A DNA stretch of 22,780 nucleotides, taken from Thalassiosira profunda (taxonomy: Eukaryota > Bacillariophyta > Thalassiosirophyceae > Thalassiosirales > Thalassiosiraceae). Each line of letters begins with the position of its first letter. Within the stretch, counting starts at the first letter, position 1. Positions 22,557-22,780 of this stretch are shown piece after piece. The notes under the pieces are model-generated. The model worked only from the letters and a program-made list of their open reading frames with translations, made no database searches and was not told the origin of the DNA. Made by a program: the position numbers and the translations under genes. The stretch lies in NCBI GenBank assembly GCA_036939355.1, contig JALLAP010000369.1, forward strand, positions 1-22,780. The letters run 5' to 3'.

Positions 22557-22780
22557 TCAGAAAGTCGGTGCTTCGTCGTCGTCGTCGTTGATGGCCAGAT
22601 CCACGAGATTTGACTTCGATAGCTTCCTCACCAACCCCCTCACCTCTTGGTCGCATTTCTCCAAATCCCTCTCCTTCTCTCCGGTAATCAGTTCCTTCCA
22701 CGCGTGGTTGCACTCCTTGATAATCTCCAACGCGTAGTGCTTTCCCATGAACTTCTCATCCAATCCAAAGACGTTCGGCG
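22557..22780 (-). CDS. Inorganic pyrophosphatase (family I), C-terminal end only
   Basis: Only the last 74 codons are in the window; the gene continues past the right edge. The reading PNVFGLDEKFMGKHYALEII followed by KECNHAWKELITGEK matches the C-terminal tail of eukaryotic soluble pyrophosphatases. In those enzymes a final helix with ALEVI and a Trp-Lys pair follows the catalytic domain. No catalytic Asp or Glu motifs fall in the visible part. The protein ends INDDDDEAPTF with TGA at 22557-22559. The enzyme hydrolyses pyrophosphate to phosphate. Plastid or cytosolic location cannot be judged without the N-terminus. Confidence 0.75.
   Translation of the reverse strand, partial: PNVFGLDEKFMGKHYALEIIKECNHAWKELITGEKERDLEKCDQEVRGLVRKLSKSNLVDLAINDDDDEAPTF

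Noticed and set aside
1..22780. CRISPR arrays, operons, phage or viral genes, tRNA or rRNA genes
   Set aside because: None is supported. The genes have introns and eukaryotic families, and no direct repeats with regular spacers occur.

Overview
The window is nuclear DNA from a compact eukaryotic genome, most likely a photosynthetic alga with a red-lineage secondary plastid (stramenopile-like, possibly diatom or a relative). Four things point there. Short GT-AG introns can be placed by reading frame (64, 72, 95 and 395 nt). A YchF/OLA1-type ATPase begins with a signal peptide that ends in Ala-Leu-Ala|Trp, like the bipartite presequences of complex plastids. An F-box-like, cysteine-rich protein is present. 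A cluster of TTAGGG telomere-type repeats is present. I cannot name the species. There are no prokaryotic operons, rRNA, tRNA or CRISPR arrays.

Layout: 1-819 holds no convincing gene but has a foldback (MITE-like) inverted repeat. It is followed by a choline transporter-like protein (820-2997, -), an intergenic cluster of three hairpins, and a two-exon Pro-rich and Arg/Asp-rich disordered protein (3328-5945, -). A divergent promoter leads to a DEDDh exonuclease flanked by six winged-helix-like repeats (6506-9169, +). Next come an AAAP-family amino-acid transporter (9199-10830, -), a TLDc-domain protein (11055-13455, +, one clear intron and one frame break), a small secreted acidic protein (13648-13998, -) and a 654-aa repeat protein (14443-16407, +). 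Then follow a SPOUT1-type RNA methyltransferase (16512-17966, -), an F-box-like/Cys-rich protein with two frame breaks (18294-19681, +), the Rab geranylgeranyltransferase beta subunit (19673-20923, -), a probably plastid-targeted YchF/OLA1 ATPase (21100-22389, +) and the 3' end of an inorganic pyrophosphatase gene (22557-22780, -).

From the AAAP gene on, genes mostly alternate strand, giving short shared divergent promoters (about 176-560 bp) and tight or overlapping 3' ends (29 bp, 104 bp and a 9-bp overlap). The genes look like unrelated housekeeping and lineage-specific functions rather than one pathway. The most novel items are the exonuclease with repeated winged-helix-like domains, the 26-residue repeat protein, and the telomere-repeat array inside the RABGGTB/YchF promoter. 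Three single-base frame breaks all have the direction of a missing base, so they may be sequence errors.
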